Below, one piece after another: positions 1-12,429 of a stretch of DNA of 64,000 nucleotides; within the stretch, counting starts at the first letter, position 1; every line of letters starts with the position of its first letter. The notes below the pieces were generated by a model. It searched no databases. It was not told where the DNA came from and saw only the letters and a program-made list of their open reading frames with translations. The stretch lies in the NCBI RefSeq assembly GCF_026213295.1, contig NC_079431.1:17084465-17148464 (forward strand), in the 5' to 3' direction. The position numbers and the translations under genes were made by a program. Origin of the DNA: Gadus chalcogrammus (lineage: Eukaryota > Chordata > Actinopteri > Gadiformes > Gadidae).

Positions 1-511
1 ACGATGTAACAGGAACTAGCGGACATGTTGCAAATTGTATGAAGTGTGTGATTTCCCAAGGTCTTTCTGACAATCTCCTTGTTTCTACCCAGGCCCAAAG
101 AAGATTGGTACGTTTTGGTTTGATTTTTCAATCCAGCTCAACCTTAAAGATGACGTCCCCTGTAAAAGAAAATAAATACAATCCCTGTCTCTGGAAGAGT
201 ACCGGGTACTACCATCATGATTACCCTGCTTGGAAGTCAAAAATCACACAAGGCTTTTTTTGCCTCAGACAGCCATGAAGTATGACAGAGAAGGAAAAAG
301 GATCTCACAAAAGAAGAAAAGTAAAGGTGTCTTTTTCAAGGATAGCAACCACCACGGGAAATTTCCTGCTGTGCCTAAAGAAATAAAATCGAAGTGGGAC
401 ATGAGGGAAGGTTTCTAGAAGGGAGAGAAGGGAAGGAGAAGGAGGAGGAGGGGGGAGGAGGAGGAGGAGGAGGTTGTGACCGGAGGAGGGAAAAGGATTG
501 TGGGTACGTAC
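1..511. other. Intron after exon 9, partial
   Basis: This is intron sequence of the PCBP3-like gene, with a (GGA)n-rich purine tract at about 428-475 close to the exon 9 donor. No further PCBP exon was recognised. Nothing else is supported. Confidence 0.6.
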
Positions 512-590
512 CAGGGAAAGCAGGGGTGGTCTGTCCGAGGGGAGTAAAGGGCGTTTGCTGCATAGCCAGCTGGTGGAGCTTGGTCAGCTG
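512..590 (-). CDS. pcbp3: PCBP3-like coding exon 9 (linker, last exon in window)
   Basis: The exon has 26 codons plus one base, starting QLTKLHQLAMQQTPFTPLGQ and ending TTPAFP(G). The TPF-PLGQT-PAFPG form is specific to PCBP3-type linkers (PCBP1 and PCBP2 have SHF-like sequence here), and this is the best paralogue evidence. The acceptor is CCTCAG before CAG CTG, and the donor is GTACGT. It ends in phase 1, unlike every earlier exon. The next exon, towards KH3, should lie to the left of position 1; none was seen in 1-511. Confidence 0.9.
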
Positions 591-3500
591 CTGAGGGGGT
601 CAGGAAGGAACAGCAGAGCTGAGAGGTTATTGTCAAAAAACGACAACGACTATGATTGCACCCAGAAAGAGCTGAAAAACTAATAGGACCAACTGATAAC
701 CCCAGAACCAGAACCCCGGAATCAACAAAAAGAAAGACGGATCCAAATGAAAAACCCCAGAAGCAACTGGAATAGGCTTGCATTAATGGGGAGACCTTGT
801 TTGACAAAACCGCTGTCCCCAATCGATCTTACACATTCTTTACGACAGTAGCTAGTAAATTAGTCTGAGAATTGCCCGCCAGTTTTAGAGTGTATGGGAT
901 GGCGCATAATGCTGGGCTTGGAGTTCTTCCAAAGTCTTTCTGCCTCAAAAAAAGAGAAAAGAGAATGGGGATGCTAGCACAGCATCACTGTAAAGCTATA
1001 GGGCTGACAACATTCCAGCAAAGTTTCTTAGAGACTCTGCAAACAAAAAAATTCTCCTGATCTATATCTGTAAGCTGATGACTCAACTCTTTTGGGATCC
1101 AATGTCGGCAAGACTGGGGTGGAGCCAACCAATATAAATTATTGGTTGACGGTAATCAAATTATCCTTACATCTAGGTAAAACTGACGGAATTATGTAAG
1201 GATCTAAATATAAACTGAGGAGTCAGTTCAAAATCAATGTGCTTTTAGGGAACGATGTAATAGCTGCAGAAACAAAAACCTGAGAAGTACCCTTCATTGT
1301 AACCTGTAGGCAGAACACATTGCTGGGAGGATATTGGGTAAGCCGAATGCCAGAATTAAGGTTCTGTCCAGAAGAACAAGGCGTCTGGACAGGAAGTCAC
1401 TGAGGGTGCTAAACCCCTGCTCTTATCTAGTGCCACTACGTCTACACAAATAAGTCATGGTGTGGAAGCGTAAGCATGGTATGGTAGGTGAAGATAGTGC
1501 TGATGGAGCTAGCAGGCCACAACAAGGAGAAAGCTGTGACGATCCTATACTGTCATAAGCTCTAGCAAGATGACAACCGTATGATCAGGAAATTCCAATA
1601 TCAAATCTCTCGGTCGAATATGGTACCGGATCTCACTCAGTTTAGGAACAGCCCGCGGAAACTGAACCCACTCAGCGGGAACCTTAATGGTGTTAAATAG
1701 CCCCAGTAAAAGAGCTACCCTGGACCGCTATGGTAACTGCTGAACCAGATAAAGCCTGGTGGCGGGCCTTCTCCACCTGGGACGTTCTAGGTCTCTATCC
1801 CCAGGAAGAGCACGGGGCTCTGCCAGGCTTCAATTTCAGAACACTTGACTAAACTAAACAATTTCATTGATTCTACTCTATAAAGTTTTAATCAGCTGGG
1901 CAGTTGGCTGTTAAAAGGCTATCATTCAAATAGATTTTTTGTTACCATCTGAGACTGTAAAAACTCTTTATAAAGTTTTAATTAATTTTGATACCATCTG
2001 TTGTTCAATAACGCCTGTATGGCATCTATTGATTCCAATGCACGTATTGCTCTTCTGCTAATTATTTCAGGGAATGTAAATGTCCACCCTTAACATGCTG
2101 CAAATGTTGCTCTCCCCAGTATGGAAATGTTACAAATTATATTATGTTTCTGTGCTTGGAAAGAACCTGGGCAAAAAAGCTCAGTTCAAGAGGTGTGTTG
2201 ACTATAAATTGAGTAGATATAATAGAACAATTTAATGTATGTGTTCATGAATCATTCCTGGGTTGCTATCTATAATGACAACTTTAAAGGGATGCCACCC
2301 ATTGTCATCTGCTGGTTGTTATCGCCTCCCAGCAGCTCCGGCATGTACCCTAGCAGCCTTAAGCAGTGCCTTGGGCCCCATTACCAGATCAGAGCTTTCC
2401 CTCTTAAGGGACTTTAACTGGGATATGCTGAAGCCACCTGACAATGTACTACAGCAATTTGACTCCTTAAATCTCCAGCAAATCATATCCCTTCCTCCCA
2501 TGTACGACCCTGAAAACCCTGAAAATACCACATTGATACATACTATCTTCTCAATTCAACAATAATGTTGTGTTTTTCAAGGATATTACCAACCAATGTT
2601 TTATTGCTTATGTTCAAACAAACAGCCTTTCCTGATTAATAGCAAATTAATCCTGAAAAACAGTAATGCTCAATGGTGAAAATGGTTTATCAATGGTCCA
2701 TGCCACATATGACCTGGCACGTGGAATGATTTAGTGTCAGCCTGAGCCCCTCTGTAAATGATGCATGGAATATGTTTGGTGACCTGTTTAGTGCCAATGC
2801 CAAAAGGCATGCCACTGTCAAGAAAATAGGAATATAAATTGAACTCAGTCCCTGCTTTGACCATGAGCTTGTATTGCTCCTTCGTCAAATAGAAGCTGCC
2901 TTGTACAAGGCGGCTTTTTTGGCTTTGCAGATCCCCTGGCTGACTGGCTGGCATTTAGAGAAAATCGGAAATAGGGCTACGCAAGCTGTCTGAAGGTTTT
3001 AACCCTTGCTCCGTACTGCTTGAAAAGCAGCTGTTGTGTGTCCATTTTAGAAGGGTGCTGATCAGGCTGATTGGAACTATTAAAGACCCAACTCTGTGCT
3101 GCCTTTTTTTATAAAAATATTTGAAAAAAAAGGCCCTTATTACAGTAATAACCTGGATGTTTATAATATTCTGTCTGGTGTTCGATTGGGTTCCGGGTCT
3201 GGTTATGGCTGTGTCACTGCAAACCTCAACAGTTCACTGATAGGGTGCAACCTGTTAAATCGGAAAAACTCCTCTTGCAGCACCTCTGTCAGTAAGTGTG
3301 TAACTGTAACCACACCTTTTTCTAAATAAATAATTGACATTGCTTCAGTTGTAGATCATCCATGGTCTATGCCCTTGGTCCATCCCCAGATGCAGTACCT
3401 ATATCACTTCAGGATCAGAAACAGCCCCAATCCTCCCAAACGTCCCGGCTAAAGACCACCAAGGTCATGTCAAAACCCAGATCTTACAGGTAACCCAGAG

Positions 3501-5124
3501 AACCAAGAACAAGACTAACTCTCCAAATAAAGACCAAAATAAGCTAAAAACCCAGAATTCAAGAGCAAGAATCATCCGTACAACCCCACAACCAACTGAA
3601 AAATACAGACAGACATCGAAAAAACCCAGAATTCAAAACCATGCCACAAGAATTGCTATTTCCCACACGTTGATGATGTTCATGACCACTAAACAAGGTC
3701 AGGCATCGCCAATGTGTTTCTGAGCAGATGTAGAATCAACATAGATAGTAGAGTAAACTGCTAAGTTCAACCGACTGCCTTGAATGTTTAAAATCACAAC
3801 CACACTGAACAAAAACAAAGTAAAATAATGGCTGATGATTAGAGTGCCCTCATCAATATCTGTCCAAGAGTTGTTTGTGAATGACAGGTGATTGTCCTTG
3901 TAGCTGTTGAATTTAATTTGCTGCCAAGCTTTGTAAGATGACCACACTCCTCATAGCTGATTCTAATCATGCACATTTAACCAAAACATACCAAAACCAA
4001 CTGAAAAAGACCCAAACCAGCTGAACAACAAGCTGATAAAGCCAATAACACCCCCCCCCCCCAAACCAACTGTAACACCCAGAATCTACTGAAAACTGAA
4101 GAATAAAAAAATAAAACTCAATATAAATATCAAAGAACGCTAAAACCCCAGAATTCAAGAGCCCAGAACCAACCGGAAAACCCCCACAACCAACTGAAAA
4201 ACCCGACAGCCATCGGAAAATACAGAACTCAAAACCGGGACCAGTAGGAGAGAATGAGGAAGAAAAGGAGGTCTGGGAACACATTGTGGTGAAGGACAAG
4301 TGGGACACAAAATAAAGAAAAAAGAGAGAGAGAGGGTTGGGGAAAGTGAGGCGGTCGTGGTCATCATTATATTCCCCAGGGATGGATGGATCTTGAATCA
4401 CATCCTGTTATCATTTTTTTATATTCGTTCATCTTAGTCATCTTAGTTTTTTCCTTTTGGTGTGTTTCATTGAATATCGACCCGTTCAAATTCATGAAAT
4501 GTCTATCCAACCTGAGCTTTGGGTACAAAAGCCGACAAACCTCATGGAAGACTGCATGAAACGGAGATATCCCCTTCATTGCCTTCCCGATTTGACCACA
4601 AGGAGGGAATACGGGAATACCTTCAACACTATTCTGTTTTTCCTCAAACACACACCAAAGATAAAACAACCAGCCAAGTTGACCTTCACGCCACATTTCC
4701 TGAACTCCACATTAAGCATGTTTGGGGTGATGTTCCTCGCAGCTCACTGTCATCTCTCAGAGGAATGCGCACACGAGAAAGAGAGATGGAGGCTCCATAC
4801 AGCCGGCAGGGAGCCGGTGGAGGTAGAGGAGGAGGGGTAGAGGTTGAGGAAGAGGAGGTGTTGGAGATAGCGGAGGAAGAGAAGGTGGTGCAGATGGAGC
4901 TGGTGGATGTCAAACCCTCACTTGAGTAATTGCCGTGTCAGCTGCCGCCATAAATGGCATCAATCACCGGGCCTAACTCTGAATTAAGGGCGTGACAACG
5001 GAGCCGCAGCCTAGATACTCTCCAGACGTGGACAAATGAAGTAGAATTTGTCCTCGATGGAATCAAGGTAAATGAGGATTCCGAAGGATTATGAATAATG
5101 ATCAGTGATGGGACAGGAACTCAC
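591..5124. other. Intron between exons 8 and 9
   Basis: This 4.5-kb intron holds a LINE endonuclease fragment (2290-2563) and two related degenerate A/C-rich blocks at about 3530-3645 and 4130-4240. Both blocks have the recurring words ACCCAGAATTCAAGAGC and CAACCAACTGAAAAA. There is also a short C homopolymer near 4050. The open frames at 4457-4929 show no recognisable domain and no splice support. Confidence 0.6.
2290..2563 (+). mobile_element. LINE endonuclease fragment (L2/CR1-like)
   Basis: The plus-strand reading frame contains LSSALGPITRSELSLLRDFN, then WDMLKPPDNVLQQFDSLNLQ, IISLPPMYDP and TTLIHTI. This matches the apurinic endonuclease domain of fish L2/CR1-type non-LTR retrotransposons (LLGDFNWDML, PTRYDP and TLIDVI regions). 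The catalytic-type DFN is present, but the usual preceding G is R. The fragment stops soon after, and no reverse transcriptase follows, so it is a dead partial copy. Confidence 0.8.
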
Positions 5125-5166
5125 ATCTGGATGCGGTATGGCATATTGTCCCTGAATTGTGTAGGC
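5125..5166 (-). CDS. pcbp3: PCBP3-like coding exon 8 (42-nt linker exon)
   Basis: The exon has fourteen codons, AYTIQGQYAIPHPD, a well-conserved PCBP2/PCBP3 linker segment. The acceptor is CCCTTCCAG and the donor is GTGAGT, the best consensus among the GTG-type donors here. It is phase 0 at both ends. A 17-bp sequence, ATTATGAATAATGATCA (5088-5104), lies 21 nt inside the downstream intron and recurs exactly at 8378-8394. Confidence 0.92.
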
Positions 5167-5711
5167 CTGGAAGGGAAAAACAAACAAATGAAGAAAAACA
5201 TTAATAAAAGGGATTGGGACAAAACATAGGCCTAAAGATGCAATATGTGAGAGAGGAAGAGATTCCATTATAAAATCACCATGAGCATAATAATAAGTGA
5301 TACATTGTTCCCATTCATCCAAACATTTTAATATTTGAGTAATGTGCCATTATGTGCTCCTTCAGTGAGGACAAACTAAAGAAAACTTTTGGATGTGTGG
5401 TGTCCTCGAGGTTAGTAAGGAACGTTGACTCGTCATAATGAAAAGTTGAAATCGGGAAACATTAGGGCAAATGCAGTCACCGAAAATAGTGGCGGGAACG
5501 CAGTGGTAAATTCAGTAAATTATTTATAAGGAGGACACCTCTACCTGGCTGAATAACTTGTTTATGCGTCACAGGAAGCGTGTAAATATGCTTATTTGAG
5601 GGTACTAATAGAATCGCCAACGGCTGCTCCTTTTATGCTTACTTTCTTTTCCATTCCTCGCCCCCCCCTCCTCCCCTCTTTAATGCACTTCAGTGCTTCT
5701 CAAAAGAGAGG

Positions 5712-5715
5712 GAGA

Positions 5716-5805
<90 letters not shown>

Positions 5806-6133
5806 AGGGGGGGGACAGAGAGTGGGAGAGGGAAAGAAAAGGAGAGGGAGAGGGAGGGATAGAGAGAGAGAGGAAAGGAAGAGAGAGAGAACGAGTGGGA
5901 GAGAGAGAGAAGGAGATGGAGGGAGGGAGAGAGAGAGAGAGGGAAGGAGAGGGAGAGAGTGGGAGTGAGAGAGAGAAGGAGAGGGAGGGAGGTAGAGGGA
6001 GAGAGAGAGAGAAGGAGAGGGAGGGAGGGAGAGTGAGAGAGAGAGAGAAGGAGAGGGAGGGAGGGAGAGGGTTAGAGAGAGAGAAGGAGAGGGATGGAGG
6101 GAGAGGGCGGGAGGGGGAGAGAGAGAGAGAAAG
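5712..6133 (+). repeat. (GA)n purine-rich microsatellite block
   Basis: Pure (GA)n at about 5719-5802 is followed by about 330 bp of degenerate GA/GGGA purine tract in the intron between exons 7 and 8. The arginine/glutamate-rich open frames over it are artefacts of the repeat. Confidence 0.95.
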
Positions 6134-6582
6134 GGATCGGAGCTCAATGTTAAACTCAATTGAAATAGCAGAGTATGTGGTTAATTCTGCTGAAGAGCAA
6201 ATTATTTTTTGCAGGTAAGGGCCTAACTCTTGAGTTGGAAGTTAAAGAGGAACCATCAGGATCGCATATTTTCGAATAAAAGAGGGAAGAGTGTTGTGAA
6301 AATCACTAAACTTATCCGTAAACTAAACAGCCTCTACCCCTATATGTTACTATTTCAAACTTTATGTCTACTGTTATCCATCCTTAATCTTAATCAAATA
6401 GGGAACTGTCTCGAACATTGACCAATAGAAACTAAACCTAAACCAATCAAGTCCCAATGGTCTCTCTGGGTTGCATAGGTTCAAAGTGGAAGTGGAAGGG
6501 CACCAGGTTCATGTAGGGGCTGATGCTTCAGCACCAGGCTCATGTAGGGGGCTGTGGGGGCGGCTGGGGCCTGTGCCCTTAC

Positions 6583-6657
6583 CTGGCCACCGGAGAATAT
6601 GACCGGGGTGGAGGCGGGCTTTGGGCGGTACGGTATGGTGGCTCCCTTCGGAGGGGA
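6583..6657 (-). CDS. pcbp3: PCBP3-like coding exon 7 (linker)
   Basis: The exon has 25 codons, starting SPPKGATIPYRPKPASTP and ending VIFSGGQ. This is the proline-rich linker after KH2 found in PCBP2 and PCBP3. The acceptor is TTCCCACAG and the donor is a strong GTAAGG. It is phase 0 at both ends. Two copies of a CACCAGG-TCATGTAGGGG motif (plus-strand sense) lie 30-80 nt into the following intron. Confidence 0.93.
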
Positions 6658-7161
6658 CTGTGGGAAGAATGGAGCAGAGCGATTAGAACATAGCAATGGC
6701 AATGACAAAAGAGCTTCCTAAGCTTGTCTTCAGGTAAGGGTATAACTCACTAAGTGAAGGATGTGTTAAGAAAAACACAATACAATGACAAAGGCAATGC
6801 TTATCGATTATTTTTTATATGTTTTAGTATGCCTCACACAGCCAAGAGATCCCTGTCAATTACATTACAAATTAAGATGTTAAATGATTCAATGGGCCAA
6901 CGTTCGCATGCTAATACAAGATGCTTAAAGATGAAAAACTATTATTTAAAAAAATCTATCGATAGCTTTTTTTAGCAACAAAAGAAAATGCGTCTTTTAG
7001 TATTAGAGCGCCGATGACGTCCCTGGCATGGTAGGACTAGGTTGTTGCTGCAGACACGCGAACATCTTCTACACTCCACGGCGAAAAATAGTGATTTTAA
7101 TATGGCTGGTTACGCGTTTGAGCCTGTGAGGGACATGCCTGTAGGGTCCGACTGCCACCCA

Positions 7162-7195
7162 GTGGAGCTGGCACCCGGTGCCATCCAGCTCCACC
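7162..7195. repeat. Imperfect palindrome GTGGAGCTGG...CCAGCTCCAC
   Basis: Ten-base perfect outer arms (GTGGAGCTGG and CCAGCTCCAC) enclose a smaller GGCACC/GGTGCC-type palindrome. It lies just upstream of a LINE 3' end. Function is unknown. Confidence 0.6.
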
Positions 7196-7348
7196 TTCGG
7201 ATCGTGTGGGTGTGACTGTTGTGCGTGTGGGTGCTGCCGGAGCATGGACACTGCCATTGAATCGGTCTGCTGCCGAGAGGTCCCGGTCAACCTTGACCAT
7301 CTAATGGTGGGATTAGGTTGCATAACCATGCATAACCAACCATCCATA

Positions 7349-7731
7349 CTACTATGTATCCCCACATCACGACTCACTACAATGGGTGCCCGGTCATTCA
7401 GCTGTTCAGCACCCAGGCTCTGGAACTCCCTCCCCCCACACATAAAACAGTCAGACACCATTACAACCTTCAAGTCACAACTCAAAACTCACCTGTTCAA
7501 ACCCGCACACAACGTCTAACTGATCACTGTTTTGATTGTTTGTTTGTTTTGTTTTGTCTTGTTTTTGTTTTATTTATTTTTTATTTTGTATGTTTATTTT
7601 ATTTTATTTATTTTTTTTCCACAATGTCTTGTTTTTTTTAAACGATTTATGATGACTATATGCTCTGTAAGGTGACCTTGGGTGTCTTGAAAGGTGCCTC
7701 TAAATTAAATGTATTATTATTATTATTATAG
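7349..7731 (+). mobile_element. LINE 3' end (C-terminus of ORF2 plus 3' UTR), copy 1
   Basis: The plus-strand frame reads LCIPTSRLTTMGARSFSCSA, then PRLWNSLPPHIKQSDTITTF and KSQLKTHLF. This is the C-terminal tail of fish L2/Rex-like LINE ORF2 proteins. A T-rich 3' UTR and a terminal (ATT)n run at about 7709-7729 follow. It is 5'-truncated. It is nearly identical to the copy at 49629-50141, differing at very few sites over the coding part, so both are recent insertions. Confidence 0.85.
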
Positions 7732-8261
7732 GGCATTTCGGATGCTGTGCGGCGAGAGACAGGTTTTGGAAGTGGCCATGCTCTGTCTAAGGGACGTCCG
7801 AGCGGAGACACTGGAGCGCCCCATAAATAGCAACCAAGTAACAAGGCGAAAACAATCTTTCCCCCTCCATTTTCCTTTGATGCGTTTCAGGAATATCTCT
7901 GTATATAAATATATAGATATATAGTGTTGATTTAAGGAGCCAGTGAACCCACTGTTTCAGCCGGAATTCAAACACTGAGATATAGAAAACTTGTTTTGGG
8001 CAGAGAGTTCTAGTATTAAGAGTATAACATTTACGTGTTATTCAGGGAAATCATGGTTTTGAAACCTGTTTTCTCTAAAATACAGTCTTATTTGACTAAC
8101 AGTGACAAAATGGCATATTACTATAGTCAAGATCATATAATGTATAAAAACAAGTTTTAAAGAAAAAAGAAAAACAGTTTTTTTGGTTCCCTGGTTCTAT
8201 AAAAAATAATAATATTTTATTTATTCATTCTCTCTACAGATTCATTCTTCAGTTAAATGAC

Positions 8262-8464
8262 TGTATGCATAGCAACAGTGTGTTATTCATAGCAGCGGCC
8301 TGCTTTTCAGAAGCAACAAACAGTAAATTGCCATAATTGACCAATCGGATTTGAGTATCTAACCAAAGCGTGTTTTAATTATGAATAATGATCAAAGAAG
8401 CAGCGGAAATCATGTCCAAGTGCCTGCGTTTAGTGCACTAATTGACAGCTGTGCTATTCAAGGA
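8262..8464. promoter_or_regulatory. Possible conserved non-coding element in intron
   Basis: This non-repetitive block in the intron between exons 6 and 7 has several homeodomain/POU-like words (TTAATTATGAATAATG, TAATTGACAG, CATAATTGACCAATC). It contains one copy of the 17-bp sequence repeated next to exon 8. Conservation cannot be judged from one genome. Confidence 0.2.
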
Positions 8465-8701
8465 ACCTGCTATAACTATAATTACATCCATCCAACCAGC
8501 AATGATCACCTTAAAGACGCAGTACAAAAGCCAAATGAATAACTTATAATAAATACAGTAAATAACTGAAGACATGTAGATATCGCCAACCAAACCGACA
8601 GACAGAGCCAGACCCACTCAATCTTAATCTTAAAAGTTCTTACTCTATTCTATTCCATTCTATCCCTTTGCTGCTTGTGTATATTCTAAAGGTAGAGACT
8701 A

Positions 8702-8980
<279 letters not shown>

Positions 8981-9127
8981 TTAGGAGCTATTATTTGAGT
9001 GTCATTTGTTAGAAAGGCCTCAGCCATCCTGCTAACAGTGGGTGGAATGCGCGGAATGCATGACTGTATAAAACCATTTCTATTTTAGAACGCTCCCAGC
9101 TTATTTCTGAGCACTCAGGACATCTCT

Positions 9128-9264
9128 TCTTGAAATCATGTGTGTGTGTGTTTGTGTGTCTGTGTGTGTGTCTGTGTGTCTGTGTGCATGTCTGCTTGCT
9201 TGTGTCTGAGTGTTTCTATGTGTGTTTCTGTGTTTCTGTGAGTGTGTGTGTATGTGCGTGTTAC

Positions 9265-9334
<70 letters not shown>

Positions 9335-9460
9335 TGTATTTGTATTTTTCTGTGTGTGTTACTGTGTGTTTGTGTGTGTGTGTGTGTGTGTGGGTGTGTG
9401 TGTGAGAATGTGTCTGTGTGTGAGGTGCCTGATTGTGCGTTTTTGTGTGTAAAAGACGGT
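9128..9460 (+). repeat. (GT)n microsatellite, interrupted
   Basis: Imperfect GT repeats have a pure core at about 9269-9330 and degenerate flanks. Open frames of C and V residues over it are not genes. Confidence 0.95.
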
Positions 9461-9699
9461 GGGTGTCAGGTGGTTATGAAGGTTTTTGGAACTTCAGCAG
9501 CATAAAAACATCACATTACTTTTTTTCACATTGACCAGATGTGTGTGTTTGTATGTGTGGTAGAGTGTGCCTTTGAGTATCTGTGTGTCACTAATATAAA
9601 CAAATGTACTCTTATGTACACCAAGTCAGTTCTGTCATTCCCTCACTGCCTTTATTCGACTAATTATAACGACTAATTCCATCTTCTTCACGGTCTCAA

Positions 9700-10672
9700 A
9701 CACCGCAGCGTGAACCTCTGTATGTCGGGCTGTGGTATCAGTGGATGGGGACACACCACCTGATGCCAAATCTGCACCAGACTGAGCCGCTCTTCCTACC
9801 AGGGTAGGTACTCCCATCCACGACCTTCACATCATTACTGAGACCGGCTGTCCTTAGCTGTCACCATCACCGCCACAGCCCGCTCCTGCAGGTTCATGCT
9901 GTGCGACATCGAGGGGGATACGTCCGTTCCTCACCCACAAGGCCACCCAGGTTATGGACCAGGCTCTTGTCATCTTACGCTTAGACTACTGTGACTCCCC
10001 TTCTGGCTGGTCTGCCTGCGTGTGCCATCCAGCCTCTGCAGCTCACCCAGAATGCAGCAGCACAGCACATCTTCAACACACCCACGTTCTCAAACACTAC
10101 ACCGCTCCTCTGCACGCTGTGCTGGCTGCAGGTGACTGTTTGAATACGATTAAGCCACTGGTACTAGCCTAAAGTGCTGCGAGTGTCTCAGGTCAATCCT
10201 ACTTCCAGGACATGGTCACCCCATACCCCCCCCCCCCCCCCCAGCCCTTTCCACAATCCTCAATGACTGCCAACGGGCTTGCTCCCTCACAACGACAGAT
10301 CCCAGCTGCTGCTTAACACAATCCCAAATGTTTTCTGTGCTGGCTCCGTTGGAACGACCTCCCCACTGATATCAGGACAGCAGAAACCCTACATGTCTTC
10401 TGTCGCAGACTGAATAGAATCTGAATATGTTCAGACTGCATCTTGGCCCATGACATTTTGTTTTCAAAATCCTTTCTCTATCTCTTAGTTCTAAATCGTA
10501 CCACTTGAAGCAGTAATCTTATTGATTAATTGGTTGTACGTGCATGATTCTTGCAATTTCTGGATTGTATCTCCGTTGTTGGGTTATCTAACCATAATTA
10601 AACCATGTTGTAAATCAGTTTGGATGAAAGAGTCAGCTAAATACATGTAATGTGATGTAATAATAAAGTATT
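9700..10672 (+). mobile_element. L2-type LINE fragment with 3' UTR
   Basis: A broken plus-strand frame contains VILRLDYCDS followed by GLPACAIQPLQLTQNAA-like sequence (with frameshifts), a hallmark of the L2 reverse transcriptase C-terminal region. The region then contains WNDLP-DIRTAE-L-like sequence. The 3' part ends in the fish LINE tail words GGATGAAAGAGTCAGCTAAATACATGTAATG. A C homopolymer of 16 lies at about 10228-10243. It is a pseudogene copy. Confidence 0.75.
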
Positions 10673-10809
10673 TGAACTTCATTTGACGTAAATTCATTAT
10701 AAACTAGCCTCGGAAAGGCATAGCAATGGCTTTCACTTTACGCCGAGCCATTTTACTCAACAAGCCAGAAGAAGAGGGTTGTTATGATCACAACGGTCTC
10801 CTCCCACAC

Positions 10810-10941
10810 CTCTCTCATCTCCTTGATCTTGGAGCCTCCCTTCCCGATGAGGGATCCACACTGGCTGGCAGGCACCACCAGCCGCAGGGTGACCGGCGGC
10901 TTGCTCGTGGCCGGGCTGTTGCTCATCGAGTTGATGATGTC
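10810..10941 (-). CDS. pcbp3: PCBP3-like coding exon 5 (KH1-KH2 linker and KH2 start)
   Basis: The exon has 44 codons, from DIINSMSNSPATSKPP through VTLRLVVPASQCGSLIGKGG to SKIKEMRE. It carries the short KH1-KH2 linker, strand 1 of KH2 and the KH2 GXXG loop (GKGG, about residues 116-119 of the predicted protein). The DIINSMSNSPATSKPP linker is characteristic of PCBP2 and PCBP3. Acceptor CTTCCAG and donor GTGTGG bound it. It is phase 0 at both ends. Confidence 0.93.
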
Positions 10942-12335
10942 CTGGAAGAGACAAACAGTAGATATAAGCCCTTTTCCTCTGAATACATAAAGTTAAATAA
11001 ATATATAATTGCACACAATAAACTGCATTTTTTGCATGAAAAATGCATACAAAATAAAAGCAATTTTCAATAAAAGAAAAAAAAAATAATAATAATAATA
11101 ATGTTGTAGTTATTATTTACTAAATATATAAAAAATATTCTATTTAGTATTATCTGCTGCCAGGTGACCCAAATACGCTCCCCTCCAGATGAGCTGCCAT
11201 TAGTTGGGAGCTACACTGGTAAAGATACATGAGAAAGGAGAGAGTCTTTTCCAAAGGGATTTTTAGCTACATGTCATTAAGGAGTGGGTCGATACCTACA
11301 GGTAGACTCTGGACATTGGGATATAATTGGGCAAAATAGACATTGTCTTGCATTGTTATTTTTCGTCCTTCAAGTCTTTGATCATGTCTGATTCATGGCA
11401 AGACATATGCAGTGATGAAGACATATTTTGTTTTGTTTGTATATGGTATATGTAATGTTGGGTGTCGTAACTTTGCCAACTGAATACTGTTTTAATAACC
11501 TGGTCAGTATGTTGCCTAATAGCCACCTGTGTGGGTATTTTCTGTTGTGACTATGGTTGTGAAATTCACATTTAAAGTGCATAATGCAGCTTGTATGCAT
11601 TACATTGTCTAAAAAGTAATCAAACTGTACTATTTTAGTCAGAATGTGAAACATACATTATTTAGAGTACACAGTTTCGACACATTATCTAAGAATACAA
11701 ATATTAAAAATAATTATACATTGTATATTGCACCTTTCATTGTTGGACAATTTCAAGGTGCTTAACAGCGCATCTAGATTAAAATTATTTAGAATATAAG
11801 CGTTATGTTTGTACACACAATGTTTGTTTGGAGTGCAGTTTATTTCGAAGGAAAATATTAAAAATTCACCTTCTGCCAATCATCTGTCTGCTGAAATGGA
11901 AGATTGTGGACATGCACAACTTTACGCGTGAGGATGCAACAATTCTACTACTGCTACAACCACAACCACACCTTCTACTACTACTCCTACTACTACTACA
12001 TAGAAAAATACATTTGAACTATGATTGCTTCTAAGAAGTTTTACTACTGCAAGTTATGCTACTACTATACATACTATACACATATTTTTTCACAGCAATG
12101 ATGTGTTAAATTGAAACTGAGCAAACAACTAGAATTGTTGGACACATAAAGACGTTCCCAGAGCCTCATGTGCAAGGATGACTCGAAGATGGATTGAAGA
12201 ACACGGTGGGGACACTTTCAACAGTGACCATGGTGACAAGACATTGAAATAGTTACGCTACATCTGGTTGAAAAAAAAATGTCTCCTCAAAAATAACTTG
12301 TCCTTGTTCAACTGGGCACAAGCATACCAAATTCA
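10942..12335. other. AT-rich intron sequence
   Basis: Intron between exons 4 and 5. It contains A-rich and (ATA)n runs near 11080-11150, a SINE-like stretch at about 11280-11330 (ACCTACAGGTAGACTCTGGACATTGGG, also seen at 15335), and a (CTA/CTC)n trinucleotide patch at 11945-12000. No gene is seen. Confidence 0.5.
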
Positions 12336-12402
12336 ATTCAATTCAATTCAATTGTATTTGTATAGCCCTTAATCACCATTACAGTCTCAAAGGGCTTAAC
12401 AG
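12336..12402 (-). mobile_element. LINE 3' tail, minus strand
   Basis: On the minus strand, AGCCCTTTGAGACTGTAATG is followed by a GGGCTATACAAATA-like word and the pentamer tail (AATTG)n. This is the 3' end of a common fish L2-like LINE. The same tail, on the plus strand, is at 44690-44772. Confidence 0.7.
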
Positions 12403-12429
12403 GCAAATATTTATGACACCAAATGAAAA

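Noticed and set aside
415..822. 135-residue minus-strand open frame read as a single-exon gene
   Set aside because: Only the part matching QLTKLHQLAMQQ...PAFPG is PCBP-like, and it is bounded by good splice sites. The rest is intron read-through.
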